Source: Zoogloeaceae bacterium (GTDB taxonomy: Bacteria; Pseudomonadota; Gammaproteobacteria; Burkholderiales; Rhodocyclaceae). Taken from it: a stretch of 64,000 bases of DNA. Positions within the stretch are counted from its first letter, which is position 1, and the number at the start of each line of letters is the position of its first letter. Below the pieces are notes generated by a model. The model did not search any database. It was given only the letters and a program-made list of their open reading frames with translations, and was not told where the DNA came from. The DNA is taken from NCBI GenBank assembly GCA_031277315.1, contig JAITMP010000038.1:44088-108087 (forward strand). The letters run 5' to 3'. This document shows, one piece after another, positions 1 to 10,000 of the stretch. A program made the translations under genes and the position numbers.

Positions 1-99
1 TTCTCGCGCCATGACGAATTCGATGCGCCGGGCGGCGCCCGCAAGATGTTCTCCACCGTCATCGCCTGCCGGCACAAGACAGCGGTCACGCTGCAATGA
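1..99 (+). CDS. C-terminal end of an unidentified protein (partial)
   Basis: The first reading frame is open from base 1 to a TGA at 97-99 and encodes 32 residues ending [11 protein letters not shown]. The stop overlaps the der start codon as ATGA, so the two genes are probably co-transcribed and translationally coupled. The gene before der in related genomes is often bamB, but this tail does not look like a beta-propeller blade, so I do not assign it. The 5' part lies outside the window. Confidence 0.5.
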   Translation, partial: FSRHDEFDAPGGARKMFSTVIACRHKTAVTLQ

Positions 100-1433
100 A
101 ACCCACTCTGGTTATCGTCGGACGGCCCAACGTCGGCAAGTCCACCCTGTTCAATCGCCTGACGCGCTCGCGCGACGCGCTGGTGGCGGATATTCCCGGC
201 CTCACGCGGGATCGCCACTACGGGCATGGCCGCCTCGGTTCGCGCCCGTATCTGGCGGTTGATACCGGCGGCTTCGAGCCGGACGCGAAGCAGGGCATTC
301 TGGCCGAGATGGCGCAGCAGGCGGAAGCGGCGATTGCCGAAGCCGACGCGCTGCTGTTCGTCGTCGATGGCCGCGCCGGTTTGACTGCCCAGGACAAGAT
401 CATCGCCGAGCGCCTGCGCCGCGCCGGGCGGCCGCTGCTGCTGGTGGTGAACAAGGCCGAAGGCATGGAGCGCGCGCTTGTCGGCGCGGAATTTCACGAA
501 CTTGCCTGCGGCGAGCCGCTGGTGATTTCCGCCGCCCACGGCGACGGCGTGCGGGAACTGGTCGAGGAGGCGTTGGCGTCGTTTCCAGAAACAGAGGCAA
601 CGGAGGGAACAGAGACGGCGGAAGAAAGCGCCGCGCCGCGCATCGCCGTCGTCGGACGGCCCAACGTCGGCAAATCCACGCTCATCAACACCTTGCTCGG
701 CGAAGCGCGCGTGATCGCCTTCGACCAGCCGGGCACGACGCGCGACGCCATCGCCGTGCCTTTCCAGCGCAAGGGCCGCGCTTACACCCTGATCGACACC
801 GCCGGCCTGCGCCGCAAGGGCAAGGTGTTCGAGGCCATCGAAAAATTCTCCGTCATCAAGACGCTGCAATCCATCGAGGAAGCCAACGTCGTCATTCTCA
901 CGCTCGACGCCAGCCAGGACATTTCCGATCAGGACGCGCACATCGCCGGCTTCTGCGTCGAAGCCGGCCGGGCGATGGTCATCGCGGTGAACAAATGGGA
1001 CAGCGTCGACAGCTACCAGCGCGACCGCGTCAAGCTCGACATGTCGCGCAAGCTCAATTTTCTCGGCTTCGCCAAGGCGCATTTCATCAGCGCCCTGAAC
1101 GGGCAGGGCATCAATCCGCTGATGGCCTCGGTCGACGCCGCCTATGCCGCCTCGATGGTCAGGATGCCGACGCCGAAACTCACCCGCCTGCTGCTCGCCG
1201 CCGTCGAGAAGCAGGCGCCGCCCCGGCACGGCATCTTTCGCCCCAAGCTGCGCTACGCCCATCAAGGCGGCAACAATCCGCCTGTCATCGTCATTCACGG
1301 CAACGCCCTCGACCACGTTGCCGACACCTACCGCCGCTATCTCGAACGCACCTTCATGGAAGCCTTTACCCTCAAAGGCACGCCGCTCAGGGTCGAATTC
1401 CGCACCACGCGCAATCCCTACGCGGAACGCTGA
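96..1433 (+). CDS. der: Ribosome biogenesis GTPase Der (EngA)
   Basis: Double-GTPase-domain protein of 445 aa that acts in late assembly of the 50S ribosomal subunit. Two identical P-loops, GRPNVGKS, lie at residues 9-16 and 187-194. The first G domain has VDTGG as its G3 motif; the second has DTAGLRRKG and NKWD (G4, about residue 299). An acidic linker rich in Glu and Thr joins the domains, and the C-terminal ~90 residues form the KH-like domain, ending in [10 protein letters not shown]. Length and order are normal for the family. The ATG overlaps the upstream stop (ATGA). No hfq follows; the next gene is a GntR regulator. Confidence 0.97.
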   Translation: MKPTLVIVGRPNVGKSTLFNRLTRSRDALVADIPGLTRDRHYGHGRLGSRPYLAVDTGGFEPDAKQGILAEMAQQAEAAIAEADALLFVVDGRAGLTAQDKIIAERLRRAGRPLLLVVNKAEGMERALVGAEFHELACGEPLVISAAHGDGVRELVEEALASFPETEATEGTETAEESAAPRIAVVGRPNVGKSTLINTLLGEARVIAFDQPGTTRDAIAVPFQRKGRAYTLIDTAGLRRKGKVFEAIEKFSVIKTLQSIEEANVVILTLDASQDISDQDAHIAGFCVEAGRAMVIAVNKWDSVDSYQRDRVKLDMSRKLNFLGFAKAHFISALNGQGINPLMASVDAAYAASMVRMPTPKLTRLLLAAVEKQAPPRHGIFRPKLRYAHQGGNNPPVIVIHGNALDHVADTYRRYLERTFMEAFTLKGTPLRVEFRTTRNPYAER

Positions 1434-1500
1434 CCGGCGCCGGCATCGGCGCCGACGCCGACGTTGCGCAACGCCGGTTTTCGCATGTTGATCGGGACGC

Positions 1501-1544
1501 TTGGTATAAATCCCGCGCTGTGGCAGAGTTCACCACCGGTATAA
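1501..1544 (+). promoter_or_regulatory. Two GGTATAAA boxes before the GntR gene (promoter and possible operator)
   Basis: GGTATAAA occurs at 1503-1510 and again at 1537-1544, in the gap between der and the GntR gene. The first sits in an extended -10 context (TTGGTATAAA). GntR/HutC-type regulators often bind short GGTATA- or GTCTAGAC-like sites near their own promoter, so autoregulation is plausible. This is inference from motif repetition only. Confidence 0.35.
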
Positions 1545-1563
1545 AACGTGGCTGTCAGGCAAT

Positions 1564-2457
1564 ATGAATTCCCGGAAACAGAAAACTGATGAATTATCCC
1601 CCCCCCCCCGACTTTCCGGCAAGCCGCGCGCCAAGGCCAAAACCATTGATGCGTCCCCGAAGCTGATGTCTCTCACCGAAGCCGTGCCCTTGTCTTCCAC
1701 GGACAGTCCGGCGGACTGGCTCGACCAACTGCGTCTGGACAGGCGTGTTTCCGAACCTTATTACCTGCAATTGAAACGGCAGTTCGAAGCCCTGATCCAT
1801 ACGGGCGCGCTGCCGTCCGGTCACAGCGTGCCTTCCGAGCGCGACCTCGCCGACATGCTGGAAATCAGCCGCGTGACGGTCAGGCGCTGCTACGAGGAAT
1901 TGCGCAACGCGGGCCTGCTGGTCACGCATGGCAATCGCGGCGGCACCGCAGTGAAGGGCGTCCCGCGCATTTCTCCGGAACTCAGCGATCTCAAGGGATT
2001 CAGCGATGAAATGCGCGAACTCGGATTCGCCCCGAGCACCCGCGTGCTGACGCGCGAGATGGTGAGCGACCGCATGGCGGCCTCGATGTTCAACCGCACC
2101 TCGGAAGCCGTGTTTTTGCGGCTGGTGCGCCTGCGTTTTGCCGATGATATTCCCATGTCGCGCGAAGTGGCCTGGTACGACATCAGTCTGGCGCCGGCGC
2201 TGGCTGACTGGTCCGGCGAAGGTTCCGTCTACGATTTTCTGCGCAAGGAATGCGGTTTGATTTTAACCTGGGCAAAGCAGACCATCGAGGCCATGGCCAG
2301 TTCTCCCGAGGAAACCGAAGCCTTCGGGTTCGACGCCCCCGCGCCCTGCCTGCTGCTCAAGCGCCAGAGCTACACCGCCGACAACCGGCAGGTGGAATAT
2401 GTCGAAGGCACTTTCCGGGGCGACGTTTACCGCTATCAGATCAAGCTGGGCGTTTGA
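1564..2457 (+). CDS. GntR-family transcriptional regulator with UTRA ligand domain (HutC subfamily)
   Basis: A 297-aa protein. An unusual ~55-residue Pro/Lys-rich N-terminal extension is followed by a winged-helix GntR domain (about residues 60-125; motif SERDLADMLEISRVTVRR) and a UTRA ligand-binding domain to the C-terminus (VFLRLVRLRF, VEYVEGTFRGDVYRYQIKL). HutC-type members respond to small sugars, amino-sugar phosphates or histidine-pathway metabolites. It converges with the SemiSWEET-sugar kinase pair, so control of that pair is a guess from context. A run of 12 C (1598-1609) sits in codons 12-16. An in-frame ATG at 1666 (Met35) lies after the tract and before the HTH, so a slipped tract might still allow a shortened product. 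Start chosen as the first ATG; its Shine-Dalgarno is weak. Confidence 0.88.
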   Translation: MNSRKQKTDELSPPPRLSGKPRAKAKTIDASPKLMSLTEAVPLSSTDSPADWLDQLRLDRRVSEPYYLQLKRQFEALIHTGALPSGHSVPSERDLADMLEISRVTVRRCYEELRNAGLLVTHGNRGGTAVKGVPRISPELSDLKGFSDEMRELGFAPSTRVLTREMVSDRMAASMFNRTSEAVFLRLVRLRFADDIPMSREVAWYDISLAPALADWSGEGSVYDFLRKECGLILTWAKQTIEAMASSPEETEAFGFDAPAPCLLLKRQSYTADNRQVEYVEGTFRGDVYRYQIKLGV

Positions 2458-2512
2458 GTGTTTGGCGTGTTTCCCTCTTCACTTGCGGAAGCGGGTCAGG
2501 GAGAGGGCAGCG

Positions 2513-3478
2513 TTAGAGCGAAGAAAAACGCCCTTCCAGCATCCCCCGCAATTCAATCTCGCTCGGCAGCCCTTCCAGAATCCCCGTCCGCATCACCGCG
2601 AAAGCGCCGCAGGCATTTCCCTGACGCAACGCCTCCTCCAGCGAGCGCCGCTGACTCAGCGCGATACACAGTCCCGCCGCGAAGGCGTCGCCGGCGCCGA
2701 TGCTGCTGCGCGCCGGCACGTTCAAAGCGGGCGCGAAATGACTGGCGCCGTCCGGCGTGAACGCCAGGCTGCCGCCGGCGTTCAGCGTCACCACCAGCAC
2801 GCGCTCGCCGCCGCCGGGCCATGTGCGCCATAGCGGTTCCAGCATCGCGGCGAGCGCCGCCCGCTGTCCGGGTTGCGGCGCGGGCGGCCAATACGGCAAC
2901 AGCCGCGCCGCTTCCGTCATATTGAGCAGCAGCACTTGCGTGCAGGCCAGAAGATCGGCGGGCAACGGCTGCCAAGGCGAGGGGTTGAGCACGCTGCACG
3001 CGCCCCGGCGTCGCGCGCGGGTGAAGGCTTCACGCGCCGCAGACAACGGCGCTTCAAACTGGGCGTAGACCAGCGTCGAGCGCGCCAGCGCCGCATCGGC
3101 TTGCGCCACCTGTTCCGCATCGAGCAGCGCATTCGCGCCAAGGTACGCGGCAATCGCGTTTTCGCCGTCGGCTGCGAGCCAGCCGGCGCCTTGTCCCGAC
3201 GGGCCGGGATGCCGCCGCACATGGTCCGTCGGCAAATCGAAATCCCGTGGCAGGCGTTGCATCAGCGCGTCGCCCGCCGCGTCGTCGCCGATGGACAGCA
3301 GCAGATCGACTTCAGCGCCCAGACGGCGGCAGCCCACCGCGACCGCCAGCCCCTTGCCCGCCGGCTCGGTGTAAAAGCCGCTGGCCGCCAGCGTTTCACC
3401 CGGTTTGGGCAAGCGCTCGACCTGCCAGCACGCCGCCTGCATGAAACTGCCGATGACGGTGATATGCGCCCCGCTCAT
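2513..3478 (-). CDS. PfkB/ribokinase-family carbohydrate kinase
   Basis: A 321-aa ribokinase-fold kinase that transfers the ATP gamma-phosphate to a sugar or nucleoside. The C-terminal signature GAGDAFAAG (261-269) supplies the anion hole and the catalytic Asp264. The N-terminal signature is present but altered: EPAGKGLAVAVGCRRLGA replaces the usual GGKGANxAVAxARLGA, and the beta-lid segment is short. Substrate cannot be read from the sequence. The SemiSWEET gene ends only 10 bases upstream on the same strand, so transport followed by phosphorylation of the same sugar is a reasonable inference. Confidence 0.85.
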   Translation of the reverse strand: MSGAHITVIGSFMQAACWQVERLPKPGETLAASGFYTEPAGKGLAVAVGCRRLGAEVDLLLSIGDDAAGDALMQRLPRDFDLPTDHVRRHPGPSGQGAGWLAADGENAIAAYLGANALLDAEQVAQADAALARSTLVYAQFEAPLSAAREAFTRARRRGACSVLNPSPWQPLPADLLACTQVLLLNMTEAARLLPYWPPAPQPGQRAALAAMLEPLWRTWPGGGERVLVVTLNAGGSLAFTPDGASHFAPALNVPARSSIGAGDAFAAGLCIALSQRRSLEEALRQGNACGAFAVMRTGILEGLPSEIELRGMLEGRFSSL

Positions 3479-3488
3479 GACGCCTCTC

Positions 3489-3839
3489 TCAGCGATGCGC
3501 GGGTGGCGGGGCGGCAGGGACGGTATAAGCGATCTTCATGACGACGATGGCCGCCGTCAGCACCACCATCACGGCATTGGCGACGATCAGCGGCAGATCG
3601 CCCCGGAGCAGGCCATACACAAACCAAAGCGCCAGGCCGACGGTAATCACCGAGTAGCTGGCCAATGAAATCCCGCTCACGTCGCGCGTGCGCCATGTGC
3701 GCCAAACCTGCGGCACGAAGGAACTGGTGGTGAAGCAGGTGGCTATCAATCCAAGCAAATCAATATATTCCACGAGCCAAGCCCCCAAAACAACGCCATG
3801 AGATCCGGGTAACTTACACAGGACGGCGGAAATATTCAA
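3489..3839 (-). CDS. SemiSWEET-type sugar transporter (PQ-loop/MtN3 family)
   Basis: Small integral membrane protein with three predicted helices; it works as a homodimer and facilitates sugar diffusion across the inner membrane. Family hallmarks are YIDLLGLIATCFTTSSFVPQ (helix 1 with the PQ motif), then TRDVSGISLASY and a third helix ending near Val-Ala-Pro. The first ATG gives 116 aa. Bacterial SemiSWEETs are usually 85-100 aa, and a GTG directly before EYIDLLG, preceded by GGGGG, would give a more typical protein, so the true start is uncertain. First gene of a two-gene unit with the PfkB kinase. Confidence 0.85.
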   Translation of the reverse strand: MNISAVLCKLPGSHGVVLGAWLVEYIDLLGLIATCFTTSSFVPQVWRTWRTRDVSGISLASYSVITVGLALWFVYGLLRGDLPLIVANAVMVVLTAAIVVMKIAYTVPAAPPPAHR

Positions 3840-4006
3840 TCAAAACCTTCACGTCGGCGCTTGGAGGCGGAATCCATAACGTCAGATATTTGTATATTTT
3901 GGTATTTAAACGGTAGTAAAATAGTCTGTCAGTAGCAAGGGAGAGGCGGCCTTCGCGCTCCGCAACCGCCAGAACAAACAGATAAATAAAATCGAGGAGG
4001 TTCGCC

Positions 4007-7000
4007 GTGAATCGCATTTGCAAAATTGTTTTCAACCGTAGCCTGGGCATCTGGCAAGTTGCGTCCGAATTGGCAAAAGCCCGCTGCAAATCGGGGCGCG
4101 GTTCGCGCCCTCGCCAGCGTCTGCATGCGCTGGCGGGCAAAACACGTTCGCGGCGCTTCTCTCTGGCGGCGCTGACCGGCGTTTTTCTGCTCGGCGCGTC
4201 GTCATCCGTGTTTGCGGCCTGCGTCGCGGATTCTCCCAATCCCAACGTTACAACCTGTTCCGGCGACCCGGCCAGTTTCGGCCATTCCGCGACCGGGCAG
4301 GGCGGCAACACAATCCTTTCCGTCGAGGAACTGACCGGCGATATCGTATCGCCGGCGGGAACGCGGGGAGTCTGGCTCAACAGCACCACGCCGCATGCGG
4401 ATACCGGCGATATCGCGAACGATGCCGCTGACCTGGGCATATACATCGACGATGCTGCGCGCACCATCACCACCACCGGCGCGAATGGCGTCGAGGCCAT
4501 CTCGCAAGGCGGCGGCGGCGGCAACGGCGGCATCGCCGACGCCCCCGGTTATGGCGGTTTGGGCGGTTTTGTCACCATCGAATCGAATGCCCGGATCGTC
4601 ACAAACGGCGGCATCGGCATTCTCGGAGAGTCGCTCGGAGGCAACGGCGGCAATGGCAACATCAATCAGGACGGCGCCCCCGCCAACCATGCCAAGGGAG
4701 TGAAGATTACACAAACCGGCGCGGTGCGGACCCAAGGCAATAATTCGGGCGGCATTGTCGCGGTAGCCAAGGCCGGCGATGGCGGCGATGGCGGGGGCGC
4801 CGTGGGCGATAACCACGGCGGTGCGGGCGGTATGGCGGGACCGATCGGGATCAGCTCGGGCGCCGCCATCTCGACGAATGGTGCTGATTCATCTGGAATT
4901 TTCGCGCGCAGCCTTGGCGGCGGCGGCGGCGCGGGCGGCGACGGTCTGGGCGGCGGCGCCGGGGGTTTTGCCGCGAATGGCGGCCAGATCTCGGTTGCGA
5001 CGGCGAACACCGATATTCAGGCAACAGGCGACAGGTCTTACGGCATCTATGCGCAAAGCATCGGCGGTTTTGGCGGCGCGGGCGGCGTCACATCGCTGCT
5101 CGTGGCGTCGTGGGGGGATAACGCCAACAGCGGCGGCGACGGCGGCGACATCGGCATTCTCGCAGGCAGCGGCAGCATCCGCACGAATGGCGTGGGCGCC
5201 TCCGGCATCTATGCGCAAAGCATCGGCGGCGGCGGCGGTTCGGGCGGCGCCGGGTTCGGGCTGATCGCCGCGCTCGGCGGCGACGGCAGTCCGGGCGGTG
5301 GCGGCGGCGCGGTGGTTGTGACCAACAGCGCCGACATGACCATTCTGGGCAATCAATCCTCGGGGATTTTCGCCGAGTCCATCGGCGGCGGCGGCGGCGC
5401 GGGCGGCGCCGCCGGCGGGCTGGTCGGCGTCGGCGGCGATGGCGGAAGCTCCTCCAGCGGCGGCGATGTCACTGTCACCAATCACGGCAATATGACGTTG
5501 TCCGGCTCCGGCTCGTTCACCAATGTCTCGACATCAACGGCGGCGGCGGGGATTTTCGCGCAGTCGGTCGGCGGCGGCGGCGGCGATGGCGGGCTGGGCG
5601 TCGGCGCGGTGGGCATCGGCGGACGCGGCGGCGCGGGCGGCGACGCCGGCACGGTTTTGGTCGAGAACGACGGGAGCATCAATCAGAACTGCGTCACGGG
5701 AAGCTGCATCATGGCGCCGGCGATTCTCGCCCAGTCGATTGGCGGCGGCGGCGGCAATGGCGGCGGTTCCGTGGGTCTGGTGTTTGGCATCGGCGGCGAC
5801 GGTGGCGGCGGCGGCAACGGCGGACGTGTCAATGTCTCGTCCAGCAACGCGGCGCTGACGACGCACGGCGATTTTTCGCAAGGCATTCTGGCGCAATCCA
5901 TCGGCGGCGGCGGCGGCAACGGCGGTTTCAGTGTCGGCGTCCCCCTTGGTTTGCTGCCGACGATCGACATCGGCGGCAAGGGCGCGGGCGGCGGCGTCGG
6001 CGGGGAGGTTTCCGTCTTCGCGTCAGGCAGCGTTAACACCTTTGGCGCTTACTCGCAAGGCATTCTGGCGCAATCGGTCGGCGGCGGTGGCGGCAACGGC
6101 GGTTTCGCCCTCGCCGGCAGCGTCATTGCTGCGGTGGGTATCGGCGGTGATGGCGGCATCGGCGGCGACGGCGGCAGCGTCAGGATTGATGGCTCCAGTC
6201 TCACGGTCTATACCGAAGGCGTCGCCTCGACTGGCATCACAGCGCAGTCCATCGGCGGCGGCGGCGGCAATGGCAGCGGCGCGTTCGCGGTGGGCGGCAT
6301 CGCCTCGGTGTCGCTTGGCGGCAGCGGCGCGGCAGCCGGTGATGGCGGCGAGGTCAACTACGACATCGCCGATGCTGTTGTGACCACCCGGGGTGAAGAT
6401 TCGACCGGCATTCTTGCCCAGTCGATTGGCGGCGGCGGCGGCAACGGCGGCTTCGCGCTCGGCGGCGCGGGCATTGTCGCGGTCGGCGTCGGCGGCGATG
6501 GCGGCGCGGGCGGCGTGGGCAAGAAGGTTGATGTGACGACCGGCGGCGCGGTGAACACGTATGCGGATCGTTCGAGCGGCATCATTGCGCAATCCATCGG
6601 CGGCGGCGGCGGCAACGGCGGCTTCGTCGTCGAGGGCAGTCTTTTTGGCGCCAGCATCGGGGTGGGCGGCAGCGGTGGCGCGGGCGGCGACGGCGGAGAG
6701 GTGTTCTTCCGTACCGCCGGCAACGAATTCGTCACGACGCGCGGCGCGGATTCGACCGGCGTCGTCGTGCAATCGGTGGGCGGCGGCGGCGGTAATGGCG
6801 GTTTTGTCGGCACCTTCGGCCTGATTGCCAATCTGGGCATTGGCGGCAACGGCGGCGCCGCCAGCAAGGGCATGGCGGTCGATGCGGCCTACAACGGGTC
6901 GGTGGATACGTTCGGGCCGCGTTCGGCGGGCATCATCGTGCAGTCGATTGGCGGCGGCGGCGGCAATGGCGGCGGCGTTATTGGCATTGGCCCCGGCTTG

Positions 7001-10000
7001 ACTGTCGGTATCGGCGGCAGCGGCGGCGGCGGTGGTGACGCCGGCGCGGTCAGCTTCCGCTCGACAGACGGGCTGAATGTCACGACGCGGAGCGAGGATT
7101 CGGCTGGCGTGATCGTCCAGTCCATCGGTGGCGGCGGCGGCAACGGCAGTTTCGCGCTCGGCGGCCTCGGCCTTGCCGCGGTCGACATCGGCGGCAGCGG
7201 CGGCGCGGCCGGCGACGCTGAAAAGGTCGACGTCGATATTGCCGGCGGCAATATCTATACGCTGGGCGACCGCTCGACGGGACTCATCGCCCAATCCATC
7301 GGCGGCGGCGGCGGCAACGGCGGCGGCGTCGCCACCGCCGCCGCCATCGGCGTGAGCATCGGCGGCAAGGGCGCGGGCGGCGGCGAGGGCGAGACTGTCG
7401 ACGTCACCAATGGCGCGGCGGTGCAAACCGAAGGCGTGCAATCGCACGGCATACTGGCGCAGTCGATCGGCGGCGGCGGCGGTTCCGGCGGTTTCGCGAT
7501 GACGCTCGGCGGGCCGTCATTTTCTCTGGGCGGCGCGGGCAGCGCCGGCGGCGGCAGCGCGAAGGTGACGGTCGACAACAGCGGCGGCATCTTTACCGAA
7601 AATGATTTGTCGATCGGCGTCTTCGCCCAATCGGTCGGCGGTTCGGGCGGCGATGGCGGCCTTGCCGGGGCCGGCGGCGCGTTCGCGGCGGTGTCCATCG
7701 GCGGCGCGGGCGGCGCCGGTGGCGCAGGCGGCGAGGTCGAGGTCATCAACCATTCCGGCATCACCACACGGGGCGCGCTGGCGCACGGCATTCTGGCGCA
7801 GTCGGTCGGCGGCGGCGGCGGCAACGGCGGCAGCGCGGGAGCGGTGGCAGTCGGCGCGTTCGGCGCGGCGGGCGTGGCGATCGGCGGCGGCGGCGGCGCG
7901 GGCAATTTCAGCGCGCAGGTTGCCGTCACCCACAGCGGTGACATTCATGTCGGCGGCGCGGGCGCGAAAGCGATTCTGGCGCAGTCGGTGGGCGGCAGCG
8001 GCGGCAACGGCGGCAACGCCTATTCCGGCGCGTTCAGCGCGGGCCTGTATGGTTCCGCCGCAGTTGGCGTTTCGGTGGGCGGCAGCGGCGGCGATGGCGG
8101 CCCCGGCGGCAAAGTTTCAGTCACGGCGGATGGCAACCTGATTGCGGATACGGATGCCGTCGGCGCGGGCGGCATCGTGGCGCAGTCCATCGGCGGCGGC
8201 GGCGGCAATGGCGGGCGCGCGGCGACGATTGCCGGTTCGGTCAGCAACGGTGCGAATGTCAGCCTCGGCGTGACCGTCGGCGGCTGGGGCGGCGATGGCG
8301 GCAGGAGTGATCTGGTTACGGTCGACACCGGGCTGAATGGCGGCGGCAGCATCGTCACGCTCGGCGATCAGGCCACCGGCATTCTGGCGCAATCGGTCGC
8401 GGGCAGCGGCGGCAACGGCGGCGATTCCTGGGGCGCGGCGGGCGGCTATGGCACCAATGTCAGCGTGAATGCCACGGTCAATATCGGCGGCGGCGGCGGT
8501 GACGGCAATGTCGCCGGCAATGTTTTGGTCAACAACGCCATGAATGTCCGGACTGAAGGCGACATGAGCGTGGCGATTCTGGCGCAATCCATCGGCGGGG
8601 GCGGCGGCAACGGCGGCTCCACCAACGGCGCGACGGCGGATGTCAATTCCGGCTCGGGTGTCAACGTCTCGGCCAATGTCGCGGTCGGTGGCGGTGGCGG
8701 CAGCGGCAATCTGTCGGGCGCGGTCGCTGTCACGAACAGCGGCAACCTGATGACGAAGGGCGATTTCTCCTCCGGCATCGTGGCGCAGTCGCTCGGCGGC
8801 GGCGGCGGCATGGGCGGAGCGGCCAACGCCAAGGCGTTCCATCTTGGCGGCACGACCAGCACCAGTGTCACGGTGAATGTCGGTATCGGCGGCGCGGGCG
8901 GCAGCGGCAACGATGCCGCCGGCGTCGAGGTCGATAATTCCGGCATCATCATGACCGAGGGCCTCAACTCCATCGGCATTCTGGCGATGTCGGTCGGCGG
9001 CGGCGGCGGGGGTGGCGGCGCGGCGTCGACAGAGGAGGAAATCGTCGGCGCGGGCAGCGCCGGCGATACATCCGTCGGCATCGGCGCGGCGATTGGCCTC
9101 GCGGCGGGCGGCGCGGGCGATGGCGGCACGGTTTTCGTCACCAACAGCAACCGGATCGAAACCAATGGGGCAGACGCCCACGGCATCAGCGCCAATTCCA
9201 TCGGCGGCGGCGGTGGCGTCGGCGGTTCGGCGACCTCCGGCGTGCTCGGCGAATACGCCATTGGCGGCGCGCTGGGCGGCGCGGGCGGCGGCGCCGGTAA
9301 CGGCGCGCGGGTGGATGTCGTCAACACGCAGACGAGCATCATCTGGACGCATCAGGAACGCTCGATTGGCATTTTCGCGCAGTCGGTCGGCGGCGGCGGC
9401 GGCGCGGGCGGCGCGGGCGAAAGCACGGGCGCCGAAGGCGCGGCGGTGGCCGTCAATCTCGCGCTGGGCGCGGCGGGCGCCGTCGGCGGCGACGGCGGCG
9501 AGGTACACGTCGACAACAGCGGCATCGTCATTACCGACAAGGCGTACTCGCACGGCATCATGGCGCAATCGGTCGGCGGCAGCGGCGGCATTGGCGGCGC
9601 TTCGGGAACGTCTTCCGCAGGCGCTGATGTCGCCATCGGGTTCAGCCTGGGCGGCGCGGGCGGCGACGGCGGCAAGAGCGCGCTGGTCCACGTCACCAAT
9701 TTCGCGTCGGGGTCCATCCTCACCCAGGGCGACAACGCGCACGGCATTTTCGCGCAGTCGGTGGGCGGCGGCGGCGGCGCGGCGGGCGGCGGCTCGACTG
9801 AAACGGGCAAAGGCGATATTGCCGTCACGCTGGCGATGGGCGGCGTGGGCGGCGGCGGCAGCCGGGGCGGCGACGTGATCGTCGATAACTTCGGCAGTAT
9901 CGAAACGCAGGGTTATCTGTCGCACGGCATCTTCGCCCAATCGGTGGGTGGCGGCGGCGGCGCCTCCGGCGCGGCGGCGAATGCTTCCAAGGCAGACATG

